From: Phascolarctobacterium_B sp045598345
GTDB taxonomy: Bacteria; Bacillota; Negativicutes; Acidaminococcales; Acidaminococcaceae
Direction: 5' to 3'
Assembly: GCA_045598345.1 (NCBI GenBank)
Contig: JAZLLX010000131.1
Coordinates: forward strand, 6,700-70,699
Length of the DNA stretch: 64,000 bases
Under the pieces are notes generated by a model. That model worked only from the letters and a program-made list of their open reading frames with translations, was not told where the DNA came from and searched no databases. Within the stretch, counting starts at the first letter, position 1. Every line of letters starts with the position of its first letter. This document shows, one piece after another, positions 49,925 through 58,516 of this stretch. Made by a program: the position numbers and the translations under genes.

Positions 49925-50287
49925 ATGAAAGATATTAAAAAATATATGGCTTTACCATATCGTTTGGAGATAGTCCCGGATGAGGATGAAGGCGGATATG
50001 TGGCATCTTATCCCGATTTGCCGGGGTGTTTCAGCATTGGCAAGACGGTGGAAGAAACAGTTGCAAATATTCAAGATGCTAAAAAAGTATGGTTGGAAAC
50101 GGCTTTGGCAGATGGGGTGAAAATTGCCAATCCTGCGGATAATAATTATTCAGGGCAGTTCAAGTTACGCTTGCCAAAAAGTTTGCATCGCACTTTGGCG
50201 GAACATGCAAAACGTGAAGGGACGAGCATGAATCAGTATTGTATTTACCTTTTGTCCAGAAATGATGTTATGTATGTTGCAGATTGA
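49925..50287 (+). CDS. HicB-family antitoxin-like protein, no HicA partner seen
   Basis: 120 residues. The HicB fold is visible (YRLEIVPDEDEGGYVASYPD, LPGCFSIGKTVEETVANIQD), and the C-terminal LRLPKSLHRTLAEHAKREGT is a ribbon-helix-helix-like DNA-binding part. HicB usually follows or precedes a HicA toxin of about 60 aa; none is found on either side (terminator hairpins flank it). It may be a solitary repressor. SD GGAGG. Confidence 0.85.
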   Translation: MKDIKKYMALPYRLEIVPDEDEGGYVASYPDLPGCFSIGKTVEETVANIQDAKKVWLETALADGVKIANPADNNYSGQFKLRLPKSLHRTLAEHAKREGTSMNQYCIYLLSRNDVMYVAD

Positions 50288-50300
50288 GTATGTTAGTTTA

Positions 50301-50337
50301 AAAAAAAGATTTCGCTTTCAAAGCGAAATCTTTTTTT
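50301..50337. terminator. Bidirectional terminator
   Basis: GATTTCGCTT-tca-AAGCGAAATC flanked by seven A and seven T, between convergent genes. Confidence 0.9.
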
Positions 50338-50344
50338 GTTGTTT

Positions 50345-51016
50345 TTACTTTAACTCTATTGTTTCCCCGGGTTTGACGATGAGGACTTGGGATGGGGTGG
50401 TGCTTTCCACCGCTTTTTTATAGGCGTCCACATCTTGCTTGATAGGCGGCCAGGTGTTGTAGTGGACGGGAATAACATATTTGGCTTTTAAAAATTCTGC
50501 CGCAATGGCCGCATCTTTCGGGTCCATAGTGAAATTTCCGCCGATGGGCAGAACCGCATAATCAAAAGCGTCCTGCCGTTGCAAAAGTTGCATATCACCA
50601 AAAAGTGCGGTGTCACCGGCATAATAGAGTTTTGTGCCGTAAAAATCTACCACAAAGCCGCAGGCGTGGCCGCCGGCAATGCCGCTGCCGTGAAATGCCA
50701 TGGCAATGCGTACTTTGCCAAAGGGGAATTGGAAAGTTCCGCCCAAGTGCATACCATGTGCCTCGCAGCCGTTGTTGCCCGCATCCCCGGCGATTTCCGC
50801 CGTGGAGATTACCAAGGCCTTGTTGGGCTTGGCGATGGCGTAGGCATCGGCGATGTGGTCAAAATGGGCGTGGCTCACAAACACATAGTCCGCCTTAATA
50901 TCCTTGGCCTGCAGCCCTTCGGGGTTGCCGTCCAAGAAGGGGTCAAAGATAGCGGTTTTGCCGTTGCTTTCAATGGTAAAGCAGGCATGATTGATATAAT
51001 GGAATTTTGCTGACAT
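50345..51016 (-). CDS. UPF0173-type metallo-beta-lactamase-fold hydrolase
   Basis: 223 residues. FVSHAHFDH is the metal-binding HxHxDH-type motif and YYAGDTALF gives a second-site Asp; the C-terminal VIPVHYNTWPP is typical of the UPF0173/YtkL group of unknown substrate. The minus-strand ATG at 51016 follows AAAGGAGG. Divergent from the glucosaminidase gene. Confidence 0.9.
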   Translation of the reverse strand: MSAKFHYINHACFTIESNGKTAIFDPFLDGNPEGLQAKDIKADYVFVSHAHFDHIADAYAIAKPNKALVISTAEIAGDAGNNGCEAHGMHLGGTFQFPFGKVRIAMAFHGSGIAGGHACGFVVDFYGTKLYYAGDTALFGDMQLLQRQDAFDYAVLPIGGNFTMDPKDAAIAAEFLKAKYVIPVHYNTWPPIKQDVDAYKKAVESTTPSQVLIVKPGETIELK

Positions 51017-51110
51017 AATTTTATCCTCCTTTGTCTTTAATATAGCAAAAGTAAAAAATAAAATCAATATCTATATATACATTTTCTAAAAAAAAGTGTA
51101 AAATAGCAGT

Positions 51111-51971
51111 ATGAAAAAAATATTTTTATTCAATTTAATACTCTGCTTGTGCTGCTCCGCCTGTTGGGCGAACAGAAGCACAGAAATTTTGCAAAAGTTG
51201 GAAAAGTTTGACAAACAGGCGATACATGATGTGGAGCCCGCTTTTAATTCGCCCAATGCGGTAAAGCCGCCCAATCCGACAGAGCCAAAGTACCAGCCCC
51301 AGCCAAAGGCGGAGCCGGTCAAGAAAAATGAACCCGTAGTGAAAATTGTGGAAAAAGTGATGCCGGTGCTGACGGACAAACTGGATGTTAAAATTGCACC
51401 AAAACCGAGTGCCAAGGAGGTTAAAACGGTTAGTTTCGGCAATAAGCAAATACCTGCGGATTACAAACGTATTGGTATTTTGGGGCAGGCGGAAATTCCC
51501 GTTGAGCAGGCAGTTTGGTTTGCCAAAAAGCATTTCACAAAGCCCAGATTAAGTTGCAGTGTGGAAGACATAGTCAGGTTTTATTATGCGGAGGCAGAGT
51601 ATGAAGGGGTACGCCCGGATTTGGCACTCTGTCAGGCCATTGTGGAGACGGGCAGTTTTTCCTTTACAGGCACGGTAAAACCCTCACAGAATAATTTTTG
51701 CGGTTTGGGTTCCACCGGCGGCGGAGTAAAAGGGGCAAAGTTTGATACACCCCAGGAAGGGGTGCGTGCCCATATCCAGCATCTTTTGGCCTATTGCCAA
51801 AAGGACAAGCCGAAGTCCAAGATTGTTGACCCTCGCTATGATATGGCCCACAAAATCCGTTTGAGCAAGGGTCTGGTCACCACCTGGAGCGGCCTGAACG
51901 GCACATGGGCGATGGGCGCAAATTATTGCGAAAAGATTATGAGTGTGTATATGGAGATGGTTAAGGGGTAA
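51111..51971 (+). CDS. Exported glucosaminidase-domain protein
   Basis: 286 residues with a signal peptide (LFNLILCLCCSACWA) and a Pro/Lys-rich linker (about 45-100). The C-terminal glucosaminidase domain, FlgJ/LytG-like, has catalytic Glu in IVETGSFSF and QNNFCGLGSTGGG. It likely cuts peptidoglycan glycan strands. No SD; TAAAAT (51099-51104) ends six bases before the ATG, so the mRNA is probably leaderless. Confidence 0.85.
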   Translation: MKKIFLFNLILCLCCSACWANRSTEILQKLEKFDKQAIHDVEPAFNSPNAVKPPNPTEPKYQPQPKAEPVKKNEPVVKIVEKVMPVLTDKLDVKIAPKPSAKEVKTVSFGNKQIPADYKRIGILGQAEIPVEQAVWFAKKHFTKPRLSCSVEDIVRFYYAEAEYEGVRPDLALCQAIVETGSFSFTGTVKPSQNNFCGLGSTGGGVKGAKFDTPQEGVRAHIQHLLAYCQKDKPKSKIVDPRYDMAHKIRLSKGLVTTWSGLNGTWAMGANYCEKIMSVYMEMVKG

Positions 51972-52440
51972 TTAGTAATTAGCAATGAGTAATGAGTAAT
52001 TATGGTAAGATGTTCCTGTGATTATATAATTAGGTTTCAGGTGTTAGGGGTCAGGTTACAGGAAGTCGGCATAGTGCGGACTTTTTCCGCCCCAGGCGTG
52101 GGGCGGGGGACCGTCTGAAGGAACATAGAAAGACGGTGGTGGGGTCGCACACTTGTAGTTAGAAGTTGTAAGTTAGAAGTTATAAATTAAAGGTAAAATG
52201 TTCCTGTGATTATAATATCAGTTAGCAATGTTTTTAGTTTGGGTATGCAGTCGGAGAGAGCGACCCACCCCGTCTTGCCTTTCTGTGTTCCTTTAGGCAA
52301 TCCACCCCGCCCACGCCTGGGCGGGAAAAATACAGTTAGTATTGTGCGGTCTTTCCCTGATTCCTAAATCCTTTGCCATTATTCTAATCACCGGAACATT
52401 ACACATTCATTGTGCATTGTGAATTGTGAATTGCGTAAAA
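51972..52440. repeat. Intergenic repeat mosaic before trmL
   Basis: Two GTTCCTGTGATTA boxes, hairpin ACCGTCT (52110) / AGACGGT (52131) with loop GAAGGAACATAGAA, and an inverted relative: TTGCC (52275) / GGCAA (52296) with loop TTTCTGTGTTCCTTTA, plus CCCGCCCACGCCTGGGCGGG. Ends with a TAATCACCGGAAC box. No gene. Confidence 0.85.
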
Positions 52441-52454
52441 GGAGTACAGTTGGC

Positions 52455-52919
52455 ATGCATATAGTACTTGTGGAGCCGGAAATTCCTGCCAATACGGGGA
52501 ATGTGGCACGGCTTTGTGCGGTGACGGGAACCCCGTTGCATCTGGTAAGGCCTTTGGGTTTCAGCGTGGATGACAAACATTTGAAAAGGGCGGGCTTAGA
52601 TTATTGGGATATGTTGGATATCCACTATTATGACAGTATTTACGAAGTGTTGGAAAAGTTCCCTGACAATTCCAAGTTTTTTCTTACCAGCAAGGCGGAC
52701 AAGTCCTATACGGAAGTCAAGTATGATGAAAATTCCCTTTTGATTTTTGGCAAGGAAACCAAGGGTCTGCCGGAAAATTTACGACTACAGTTCCCCGATG
52801 ACTGTGTACGTATTCCCATGATTAAGGGGGCAAGATGTTTGAACCTGTCCAATGCGGTAGCGATAGTGACTTATGAGGCACTTCGTCAGTTGGGAAAACT
52901 ATCAAAAGTTATATTTTGA
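52455..52919 (+). CDS. trmL: tRNA (cytidine/uridine-34-2'-O)-methyltransferase
   Basis: 154-residue SPOUT methyltransferase modifying the wobble ribose of tRNA-Leu. Motifs: EPEIPANTGNVARLCAVTGT, LLIFGKETKGLPE and the knot-forming RIPMIKGARCLNLSNAVAIV. The start at 52455 follows AAAGGAG at about 10 bp. It stands alone between repeat mosaics. Confidence 0.93.
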   Translation: MHIVLVEPEIPANTGNVARLCAVTGTPLHLVRPLGFSVDDKHLKRAGLDYWDMLDIHYYDSIYEVLEKFPDNSKFFLTSKADKSYTEVKYDENSLLIFGKETKGLPENLRLQFPDDCVRIPMIKGARCLNLSNAVAIVTYEALRQLGKLSKVIF

Positions 52920-52924
52920 ATGAA

Positions 52925-53400
52925 TAAAGAATAATTAATAATGAATAATTGTGGTAAGATGTTCCGGTGATTATATTTCAAAAAAAAGGAATTAGGATTC
53001 AGGATTTAGGGGAAGGTTGGCATAGTGCGGAAGTTACCCTCTCCCTGGGGAGAGGGGCAGGGGTGTGGGGAAAAGTACGATAAGAATAAATGTCAAAGAA
53101 CAAAGAATAAAGACCAAATATGGTAAGATGTTCCTGTGATTATAGCAGGGAAGATTTGTAGGGGGACGGGTTCTTGCCGTAGGCAAGGTTCCGCACCCGG
53201 GCAAAGCACCGCTTTGCACAATGTCGGCAGACAGTGACAAATTCTCTGCGTAATCTGCACCCCCAGTCGCAACCAAGTTCCTAAAAGCGCCAGCCCCCGC
53301 AAGGGCGGGGGCTTCTCAAGTTCCTGTAATTATAATCGGGAATTTTCGCAAAGCGAAAATTGTCCATAGTTTTAAGTTTTTAACTTTTAATTTTTAATTT
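52925..53400. repeat. Intergenic repeat mosaic before the folate cluster
   Basis: Two GTTCC-TGTGATTA boxes; module ACCCTCTCCCTGGGGAGAGG; the REP-like pair (53162-53220); a decayed hairpin around GTCGC ... GCGCC (loop CAACCAAGTTCCTAAAA); GCCCCCGC/GCGGGGGC; tail hairpin ATTTTCGC-aaa-GCGAAAAT. No gene. Confidence 0.85.
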
Positions 53401-53414
53401 ACGAGGTGTGTACT

Positions 53415-53780
53415 ATGATTGTTATACGAACTTTCACATTTGATGCGGCCCATTATGTGCCTTGCTATCACGGCAAGTGTGAGAACTTGCACGGGCATAC
53501 ATATAAATTAGTTGTCAAGGTTGAGGGCAAGTGCGACAGCGAAGGGATGGTCATTGATTTTGCCGATTTGAAAAAGATAGTGAAAAACAATGTGATTGAT
53601 AAATTTGACCATCATTGTTTGAACGATATTATCAGTGTGCCAACGGCGGAAAATATTTCTGTCTATGTTTGGCAAAAATTGCAGCCGCTTCTGCAAAATG
53701 AACGCTATCATCTGGCGGAAGTACAGGTTTGGGAAACGGCAAACAATGGCTGTGTCTATAGGGGTGAAGAAATTGCGTGA
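53415..53780 (+). CDS. 6-pyruvoyl-tetrahydropterin synthase family protein (QueD-like, CExxHGH type)
   Basis: 121 residues. Zinc ligands His13, His26 and His28; the catalytic motif reads CENLHGH with both Cys22 and Glu23. QueD proteins have CxxxHGH; forms with Glu at this site can make the folate precursor 6-hydroxymethyl-dihydropterin and stand in for FolB. The next genes are folE2, folP and folK, and no folB is in the window, so a role in folate (perhaps also queuosine) is inferred. SD GAGGTG selects ATG 53415. Confidence 0.85.
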   Translation: MIVIRTFTFDAAHYVPCYHGKCENLHGHTYKLVVKVEGKCDSEGMVIDFADLKKIVKNNVIDKFDHHCLNDIISVPTAENISVYVWQKLQPLLQNERYHLAEVQVWETANNGCVYRGEEIA

Positions 53781-54540
53781 TGTCCAGTCGGAAAAAGATG
53801 TACGGAATGTACCGTTGAAATATGTGGGTATTGATAATCTGCGTTGGCCTTTGCAACTGAAGGACAAAAAACGGGGTGTGCAGAACACGGTGGCAAAGGT
53901 GCGTTTGGCGGTTGATTTGCCGCAGGATTTGCGGGGGACGCACATGAGCCGTTTTGTGGAATGTTTGCAGGAACTTGAGTATTTGGAACTGGGTCAGGAA
54001 GAAAGAGTTTTGGATTTGCTCAAAGAGCATTTGCAGGCACGCAGTGCTATGATGCGGTTGGAGTTTCCCTATTTTATCCAGAAGTCCGCTCCTGTTACAG
54101 GCAAAGTGGCGCCCATGGATATTGACTGTGTTTATACGGCGGAAAAGGGTGAACAGTTTTCGTTGAAAGTCAGAGTGGAGATACCGGTTCAAACCCTTTG
54201 CCCTTGTTCCAAAGAGATTAGCGACAGGGGGGCGCATAACCAAAGGGCCATTGCCAGAATTGAGATTTTGGCAAGCGAAATGGTGTGGCTGGAAGAATTG
54301 GCGGAGATGGCGGACAGGGCCGCAAGTGCCCCGGTGTACAGTTTGCTGAAACGCCCTGATGAGAAATTTGTTACGGAACACGCTTATGACAATCCCCGTT
54401 TTGTGGAGGATGCGGTGAGGGAACTGGCGCTTTTGTTGGACGAGGACAGGCGGATAAAGTCCTATCGTGTACAAGTGAAAAGCATTGAAAGTATTCATAA
54501 CCACAATGCTTTTGCGGTGGTGGAGAAGGATTGGCAATGA
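53746..54540 (+). CDS. folE2: GTP cyclohydrolase I type IB
   Basis: 264 residues; converts GTP to dihydroneopterin triphosphate with a metal other than obligatory zinc. DVQSEKDVRNVPLKYVGIDN at the start, VQTLCPCSKEISDRGAHNQR (catalytic Cys and His) and the C-terminal IESIHNHNAFAVVE are FolE2 hallmarks. It overlaps the QueD-like gene by 35 bases if ATG 53746 is used; GTG 53764 is an alternative. Its 3' end is duplicated at 55226. Confidence 0.93.
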   Translation: MAVSIGVKKLRDVQSEKDVRNVPLKYVGIDNLRWPLQLKDKKRGVQNTVAKVRLAVDLPQDLRGTHMSRFVECLQELEYLELGQEERVLDLLKEHLQARSAMMRLEFPYFIQKSAPVTGKVAPMDIDCVYTAEKGEQFSLKVRVEIPVQTLCPCSKEISDRGAHNQRAIARIEILASEMVWLEELAEMADRAASAPVYSLLKRPDEKFVTEHAYDNPRFVEDAVRELALLLDEDRRIKSYRVQVKSIESIHNHNAFAVVEKDWQ

Positions 54541-54541
54541 T
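54520..54541 (+). repeat. 22-bp direct repeat, left copy (folE2 end)
   Basis: Starts GTGGAGAAGGATTGGCAATG and is identical to 55226-55247. It contains the folE2 stop and the ATGA where folP would originally have started. Confidence 0.95.
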
Positions 54542-54555
54542 ATAGGAGGGAAAAT

Positions 54556-55218
54556 ATGTTGGATTTTTCTTTTGTGGAAATTGAATATGGTTGGTTAAGG
54601 ATGAAAGTGCAAGCAGATAGAAAATATATTATTTGGAGTTGTGATGAATGTTTAAGTGATCCTTTGCCGGGTATGGTTAGAATGTATAACGCATTGAAAG
54701 AAGGAAAGGATGCTTTTTGGAAAATTGAAAGAGGACAAAAATTGTCTTTTAAAACTACATTTAAGAACGAAGATAAAGATATTGTGTGGCTGACTATTCA
54801 TGCGGAAGGACGGGGAGATTATTTAATTTCTGATGAAACAAAAAGTGCAAAATTTTATGAAAATGCTGATAGAGAAGATTTTTTAGGTGATAAAGAAATT
54901 TTTGTTGAAGAAGAAATTGCAACAGATGTTTTAATGCTAAAATTTGAGATATTTTTTGATTTATTGCTTTCCAATAAATTTTATCCCAGCCAGTATCCAT
55001 GCTATTCTTGGCAGGATGATGATGTTTATGACCGTGTAGATAATGAAGCGGATGAATTTGTTCAAAAGAAATATCCTCATTTGAGTGAAGAAGCAAGAGA
55101 TAAATTGGCATTAGAATATATTGCGAAACATTGTGTCTTAAATGAAACGGGAAAAGATATTTATGAAAAATATGATAATATGTTGAGAAGTTATGTCGTA
55201 CCTGAAGATTGGAAATAG
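54556..55218 (+). CDS. Hypothetical cargo protein inserted between folE2 and folP
   Basis: 220 residues, acidic, AT-rich, no signal or membrane segment. Family not recognised; there are Trp/Tyr/Asp-rich parts (YPCYSWQDDDVYDRVDNEAD) and a helical C-terminus. It has its own SD (TATAGGAGGG) created at the junction. The 684-bp segment 54542-55225 is bounded by the 22-bp direct repeat, so this gene is an insertion riding in the folate operon. Confidence 0.75.
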   Translation: MLDFSFVEIEYGWLRMKVQADRKYIIWSCDECLSDPLPGMVRMYNALKEGKDAFWKIERGQKLSFKTTFKNEDKDIVWLTIHAEGRGDYLISDETKSAKFYENADREDFLGDKEIFVEEEIATDVLMLKFEIFFDLLLSNKFYPSQYPCYSWQDDDVYDRVDNEADEFVQKKYPHLSEEARDKLALEYIAKHCVLNETGKDIYEKYDNMLRSYVVPEDWK

Positions 55219-55225
55219 TTTTTTT

Positions 55226-55247
55226 GTGGAGAAGGATTGGCAATGAT
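55226..55247 (+). repeat. 22-bp direct repeat, right copy (folP start)
   Basis: Identical to 54520-54541. It restores the folP ribosome-binding site and start codon (ATG 55243). Confidence 0.95.
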
Positions 55248-56367
55248 TTGGCGTTTGCCGCCGAATATGGTGGCGGAGGAAATTGCAAAGAGCGGCGCTC
55301 ACGAAAAAAGTTTTCCGATTTTTAATGGTAAAAGTGAATTTTTAACCTTAAAAATTGATAAGGTGCGTACCCCTGCGGCAAATATTTTGAAACAGGAAAT
55401 GTTGGCTTTGGGCGGCGATGCGGTTACCCCCATGAGTACAATTTTAGGTGAGGGGCAATATGTGGGTGTGCTTTTGTTGGGTACTCGCCGTCAGTTGGGT
55501 TTGCTGGTGCAAAAACTGGGGGAGATGCCCTTTTTTGGTTTGGACGGCATAAAAAAAGATTTGGAAAAACTTTTGCAAAAAGAGGATTTGCAGACAACTT
55601 TGCGGAACGGCAAAAAACTATCGTTTGACAAGACACTTGTTATGGGGATTTTGAATTTGACCCCTGACAGTTTCTATGCTCAAAGCAGGATGGACAATGG
55701 GGAATTGTTGGTCAGGGCGGAGAAAATGTTGGTGGCGGGAGCGGACATTTTGGATTTGGGTGCGGAGAGTACCCGTCCCGGCACCAAGCCGGTGAGTGAG
55801 GATGAGGAGATAAAACGGTTGTTGCCGGGCTTAAAAGCATTGCGGGAAGTGCATAAGGATGTACTTATCAGCGTGGACACCTATCATGCCAATACGGCAC
55901 AGGCGGCATTGGAAAGCGGGGCGGATATTATAAACGATGTGAGCGGCAAGGACAGTGCCACCATGCAAAAGGTGGTGGAACTTTATCACGCACCTTGGAT
56001 TTTGACTCATAATGGGGCAGGGGGGATTTTGGAGGTAACGGAAAATTTGTTGCAAAGGGCGGAAAAAATTGGTTTAGGCAAGGAAAAAATTATTCTTGAC
56101 CCCGGTGTCGGTTTTGGAAAAACTGCGGAAGAAAATTTAGATATTATAAAAAACTTAAAAGTTTTAACAGAGTACGGCTATCCAATTTTATTGGGAGCAT
56201 CCCGCAAATCAGTGATTGGTGCGGTACTGGATTTGCCGCCGGAAGAACGGTTGGAAGGAACATTGGCAGTAAGTGCCAAAGCGGTAGCACATGGTGTAAA
56301 TATTTTGCGTGTGCATGATGTGAAGGAAAATGTACGGACAATAAGAATGGCAGAAGCGGTCAATTAA
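55243..56367 (+). CDS. folP: Dihydropteroate synthase with N-terminal extension
   Basis: 374 residues. The C-terminal ~245 are DHPS (MGILNLTPDSFY, DLGAESTRPG, INDVSGKDS, DPGVGFGKT, GASRKSVIG), which joins p-aminobenzoate to the pterin. The first ~125 residues are an extra domain of unknown role, seen in some Firmicute and archaeal DHPS proteins. The ATG lies inside the right 22-bp repeat; before the insertion it would have overlapped the folE2 stop. Confidence 0.92.
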   Translation: MIWRLPPNMVAEEIAKSGAHEKSFPIFNGKSEFLTLKIDKVRTPAANILKQEMLALGGDAVTPMSTILGEGQYVGVLLLGTRRQLGLLVQKLGEMPFFGLDGIKKDLEKLLQKEDLQTTLRNGKKLSFDKTLVMGILNLTPDSFYAQSRMDNGELLVRAEKMLVAGADILDLGAESTRPGTKPVSEDEEIKRLLPGLKALREVHKDVLISVDTYHANTAQAALESGADIINDVSGKDSATMQKVVELYHAPWILTHNGAGGILEVTENLLQRAEKIGLGKEKIILDPGVGFGKTAEENLDIIKNLKVLTEYGYPILLGASRKSVIGAVLDLPPEERLEGTLAVSAKAVAHGVNILRVHDVKENVRTIRMAEAVN

Positions 56368-56920
56368 ATGCGTAATGCGGAATTCGTAATGCGTAATTAT
56401 GGTAAGACGTTCCGGTGATTATAGCAGGGGAAGTCAGAATAAAGCGAAAGTTACCCTCTCCCTGGGGAGAGGGGCAGGGGTGTGGGGAAAAGTACGGCAA
56501 GAAGTTAGAAGTTGTAAGTTAGAAGTTATAAATTAAGGTAAAATGTTCCAGTGATTAGAATTAGGAAAGTTGGCAGAGCGAGAAAGTTTTCCCTCTTCTT
56601 GAAGAGGGGGACCGTTTTTAGGAACATAGAAGAACGGTGGGTGTTTTTGCCTACACGGAGTGTTCATACAGAAGTTATGAATATAGAAATCGGAAATGAA
56701 GAAGGCAGACCAATGAAAGAGAAGTTGAGCAGTTTGGGAATGCTTCGCATAATGCAAAACACCCGTCTGCCTCTTATGTTCCTGTGGGTAGCCACCCTCT
56801 TTAGAATGAGGGAAAAAGTCGGCATAGTGCGAACAGTTCTATTTTTTATTAAAGGAACATATTACCATAGTTTTAAGATTTAAGTTTTTAACTTTTAATT
56901 TCTATGATGTTCTTGTGATT
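56368..56920. repeat. Intergenic repeat mosaic between folP and folK
   Basis: GTTCC boxes; ACCCTCTCCCTGGGGAGAGG module; hairpin ACCGTT (56611) / AACGGT (56633) with loop TTTAGGAACATAGAAG, a compensated variant of ACCGTC/GACGGT; further GTTCCTGTGGG and AAAGGAACATATTACC pieces. No gene. Confidence 0.85.
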
Positions 56921-56939
56921 AGATTTAAGGCGGATAAAA

Positions 56940-57338
56940 ATGAGCATTGCATATATTGCTTTGGGAAGTAATTTGGGGGATAGAAAAGCAAATTTGGACA
57001 GGGCGTTGCAAGAGTTGCGGGACGCAGGAATTACGGTCGCTGCTGTGTCCAAGTATCTTGAAAGTGAGCCCTATGGCGTAACTGATCAACCGAAGTTTAT
57101 CAATGCGGTTGCGAGAGTGGAAACGGATTTGCCGCCGGAAGAACTTTTAGACACTATGCTGAATATTGAAAACAAAATGGGGCGGGTGCGGCTCCGTCAC
57201 TGGGGGGAGCGGAATATAGATTTGGATTTGCTCCTTTACGATGATGTGAAAATGCAAACAGCAAAATTAACCCTGCCCCATCCCGATATGCGAAACAGGG
57301 ACTTTGTAATGAAACCATTGGGTGAAGTGAAATTGTGA
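56940..57338 (+). CDS. folK: HPPK: 2-amino-4-hydroxy-6-hydroxymethyldihydropteridine pyrophosphokinase
   Basis: 132 residues; pyrophosphorylates the pterin used by FolP. ALGSNLGDRKANLDRAL, QPKFINAVARVET and the signature GERNIDLDLLLYDD with HPDMRNRDFVMKPL are visible. It is somewhat short relative to E. coli FolK (159). It overlaps the frame leading into the aldo/keto reductase, whose ATG is 9 bp after the folK stop. Confidence 0.93.
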   Translation: MSIAYIALGSNLGDRKANLDRALQELRDAGITVAAVSKYLESEPYGVTDQPKFINAVARVETDLPPEELLDTMLNIENKMGRVRLRHWGERNIDLDLLLYDDVKMQTAKLTLPHPDMRNRDFVMKPLGEVKL

Positions 57339-57346
57339 GGTGGATT

Positions 57347-58516
57347 ATGCAGAAAAATCAAGTGTGTGGAGTGGAATTAAGCCGACTGGGTTTTGGTACG
57401 ATGCGTTTGCCTGTGGACGGCAAGGGCGTTATTGACCAGGCGGAACTGGAACGGATGGTGGATTTTGCCATTGCCAACGGGGTGAATTATTTTGACACGG
57501 CATATCCCTATATGGGGGGCAAAAGCGAGGAAGCCATTGGCAGGGCTCTGGCAAAATATCCAAGAGACAAATGGTATTTGGCAACCAAATATCCGGGTCA
57601 TCAGATTGCTGAAAAATACGACCCGGCGGAGGTTTTTGAAGACCAGCTGAAAAACTGCGGGGTGGATTATTTTGATTTTTATCTTTTGCACAATGTCTAT
57701 GAAAATTCCATTCCGGTTTATACAGACCCGAAATGGGGAATCATAGATTACTTCAAAGAGCAGAGAGCCAAAGGACGCATTAAGCATTTGGGAATGAGCA
57801 GTCATGCCCAAGCACCGAATTTGGCAAAGTTTTTGGATGAATATGGCAAGGATTTGGAGTTTGTGCAAATTCAGTTGAACTATTTGGATTGGACTTTGCA
57901 GAATGCCAAGGAAAAGTACGATATCATCACGGCTCACAATTTGCCGGTGTGGGTAATGGAGCCGGTACGGGGCGGAAAACTTGCCAATTTGAAAAAAGAG
58001 TATGCGGACAGATTACAGGCAGAAAGGCCGGATGAGAGCGTGGCTTCCTGGGGCTTCCGTTGGCTTTTGGGCTTGCCCAATGTGAAAATGATTTTAAGCG
58101 GTATGAGCAACCTTGCCCAAATGCAGGATAATGTGAAGACCTTTAGCGGTGGCAGGGACTTGACGGAGGAAGAACGGAACTTGCTTTTAGAAATTGCAGA
58201 GCCATTGAAACAGGCGGTACCCTGTACTGCTTGCCGGTATTGTGTGGCAGGTTGTCCCAAGGGTTTGAATATTCCGTTTTTGATTAGTGTATGCAATGAT
58301 TTGAATTTTGAAATTGGTTTTAATCCTGCTATGCAGATGGATGCCGTTCCTAAAGACAAATGGCCTGACCAGTGCATTGCCTGCGGCAAGTGTAAAAAGA
58401 TTTGTCCGCAAAATATCGATGTGCCGGCTACAATGAAAAAGTTGGTGGAGTTATTAGAGAAAGCACCGAAATGGGTGGAGATATGTAAAGAAAGAGCGGC
58501 TGCGAAGGGGAAATAG
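57347..58516 (+). CDS. Aldo/keto reductase with C-terminal ferredoxin-like domain
   Basis: 389 residues. AKR barrel (LGFGTMRLP, NYFDTAYPYMGGKSE, ATKYPGHQ, FYLLHNVYE, GMSSHAQ), then about 100 residues with two cysteine clusters (CTACRYCVAGCPKG and CIACGKCKKICPQNID) suited to two [4Fe-4S] clusters. Such fusions are common in anaerobes; physiological substrate unknown. The SD GAGGTGG supports ATG 57347; GTG 57335 is too early. Confidence 0.9.
   Translation: MQKNQVCGVELSRLGFGTMRLPVDGKGVIDQAELERMVDFAIANGVNYFDTAYPYMGGKSEEAIGRALAKYPRDKWYLATKYPGHQIAEKYDPAEVFEDQLKNCGVDYFDFYLLHNVYENSIPVYTDPKWGIIDYFKEQRAKGRIKHLGMSSHAQAPNLAKFLDEYGKDLEFVQIQLNYLDWTLQNAKEKYDIITAHNLPVWVMEPVRGGKLANLKKEYADRLQAERPDESVASWGFRWLLGLPNVKMILSGMSNLAQMQDNVKTFSGGRDLTEEERNLLLEIAEPLKQAVPCTACRYCVAGCPKGLNIPFLISVCNDLNFEIGFNPAMQMDAVPKDKWPDQCIACGKCKKICPQNIDVPATMKKLVELLEKAPKWVEICKERAAAKGK

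Noticed and set aside
56551..56883. 110-aa plus-strand ORF between folP and folK
   Set aside because: Lies entirely within the repeat mosaic, including the covarying hairpin, and has no ribosome-binding site.
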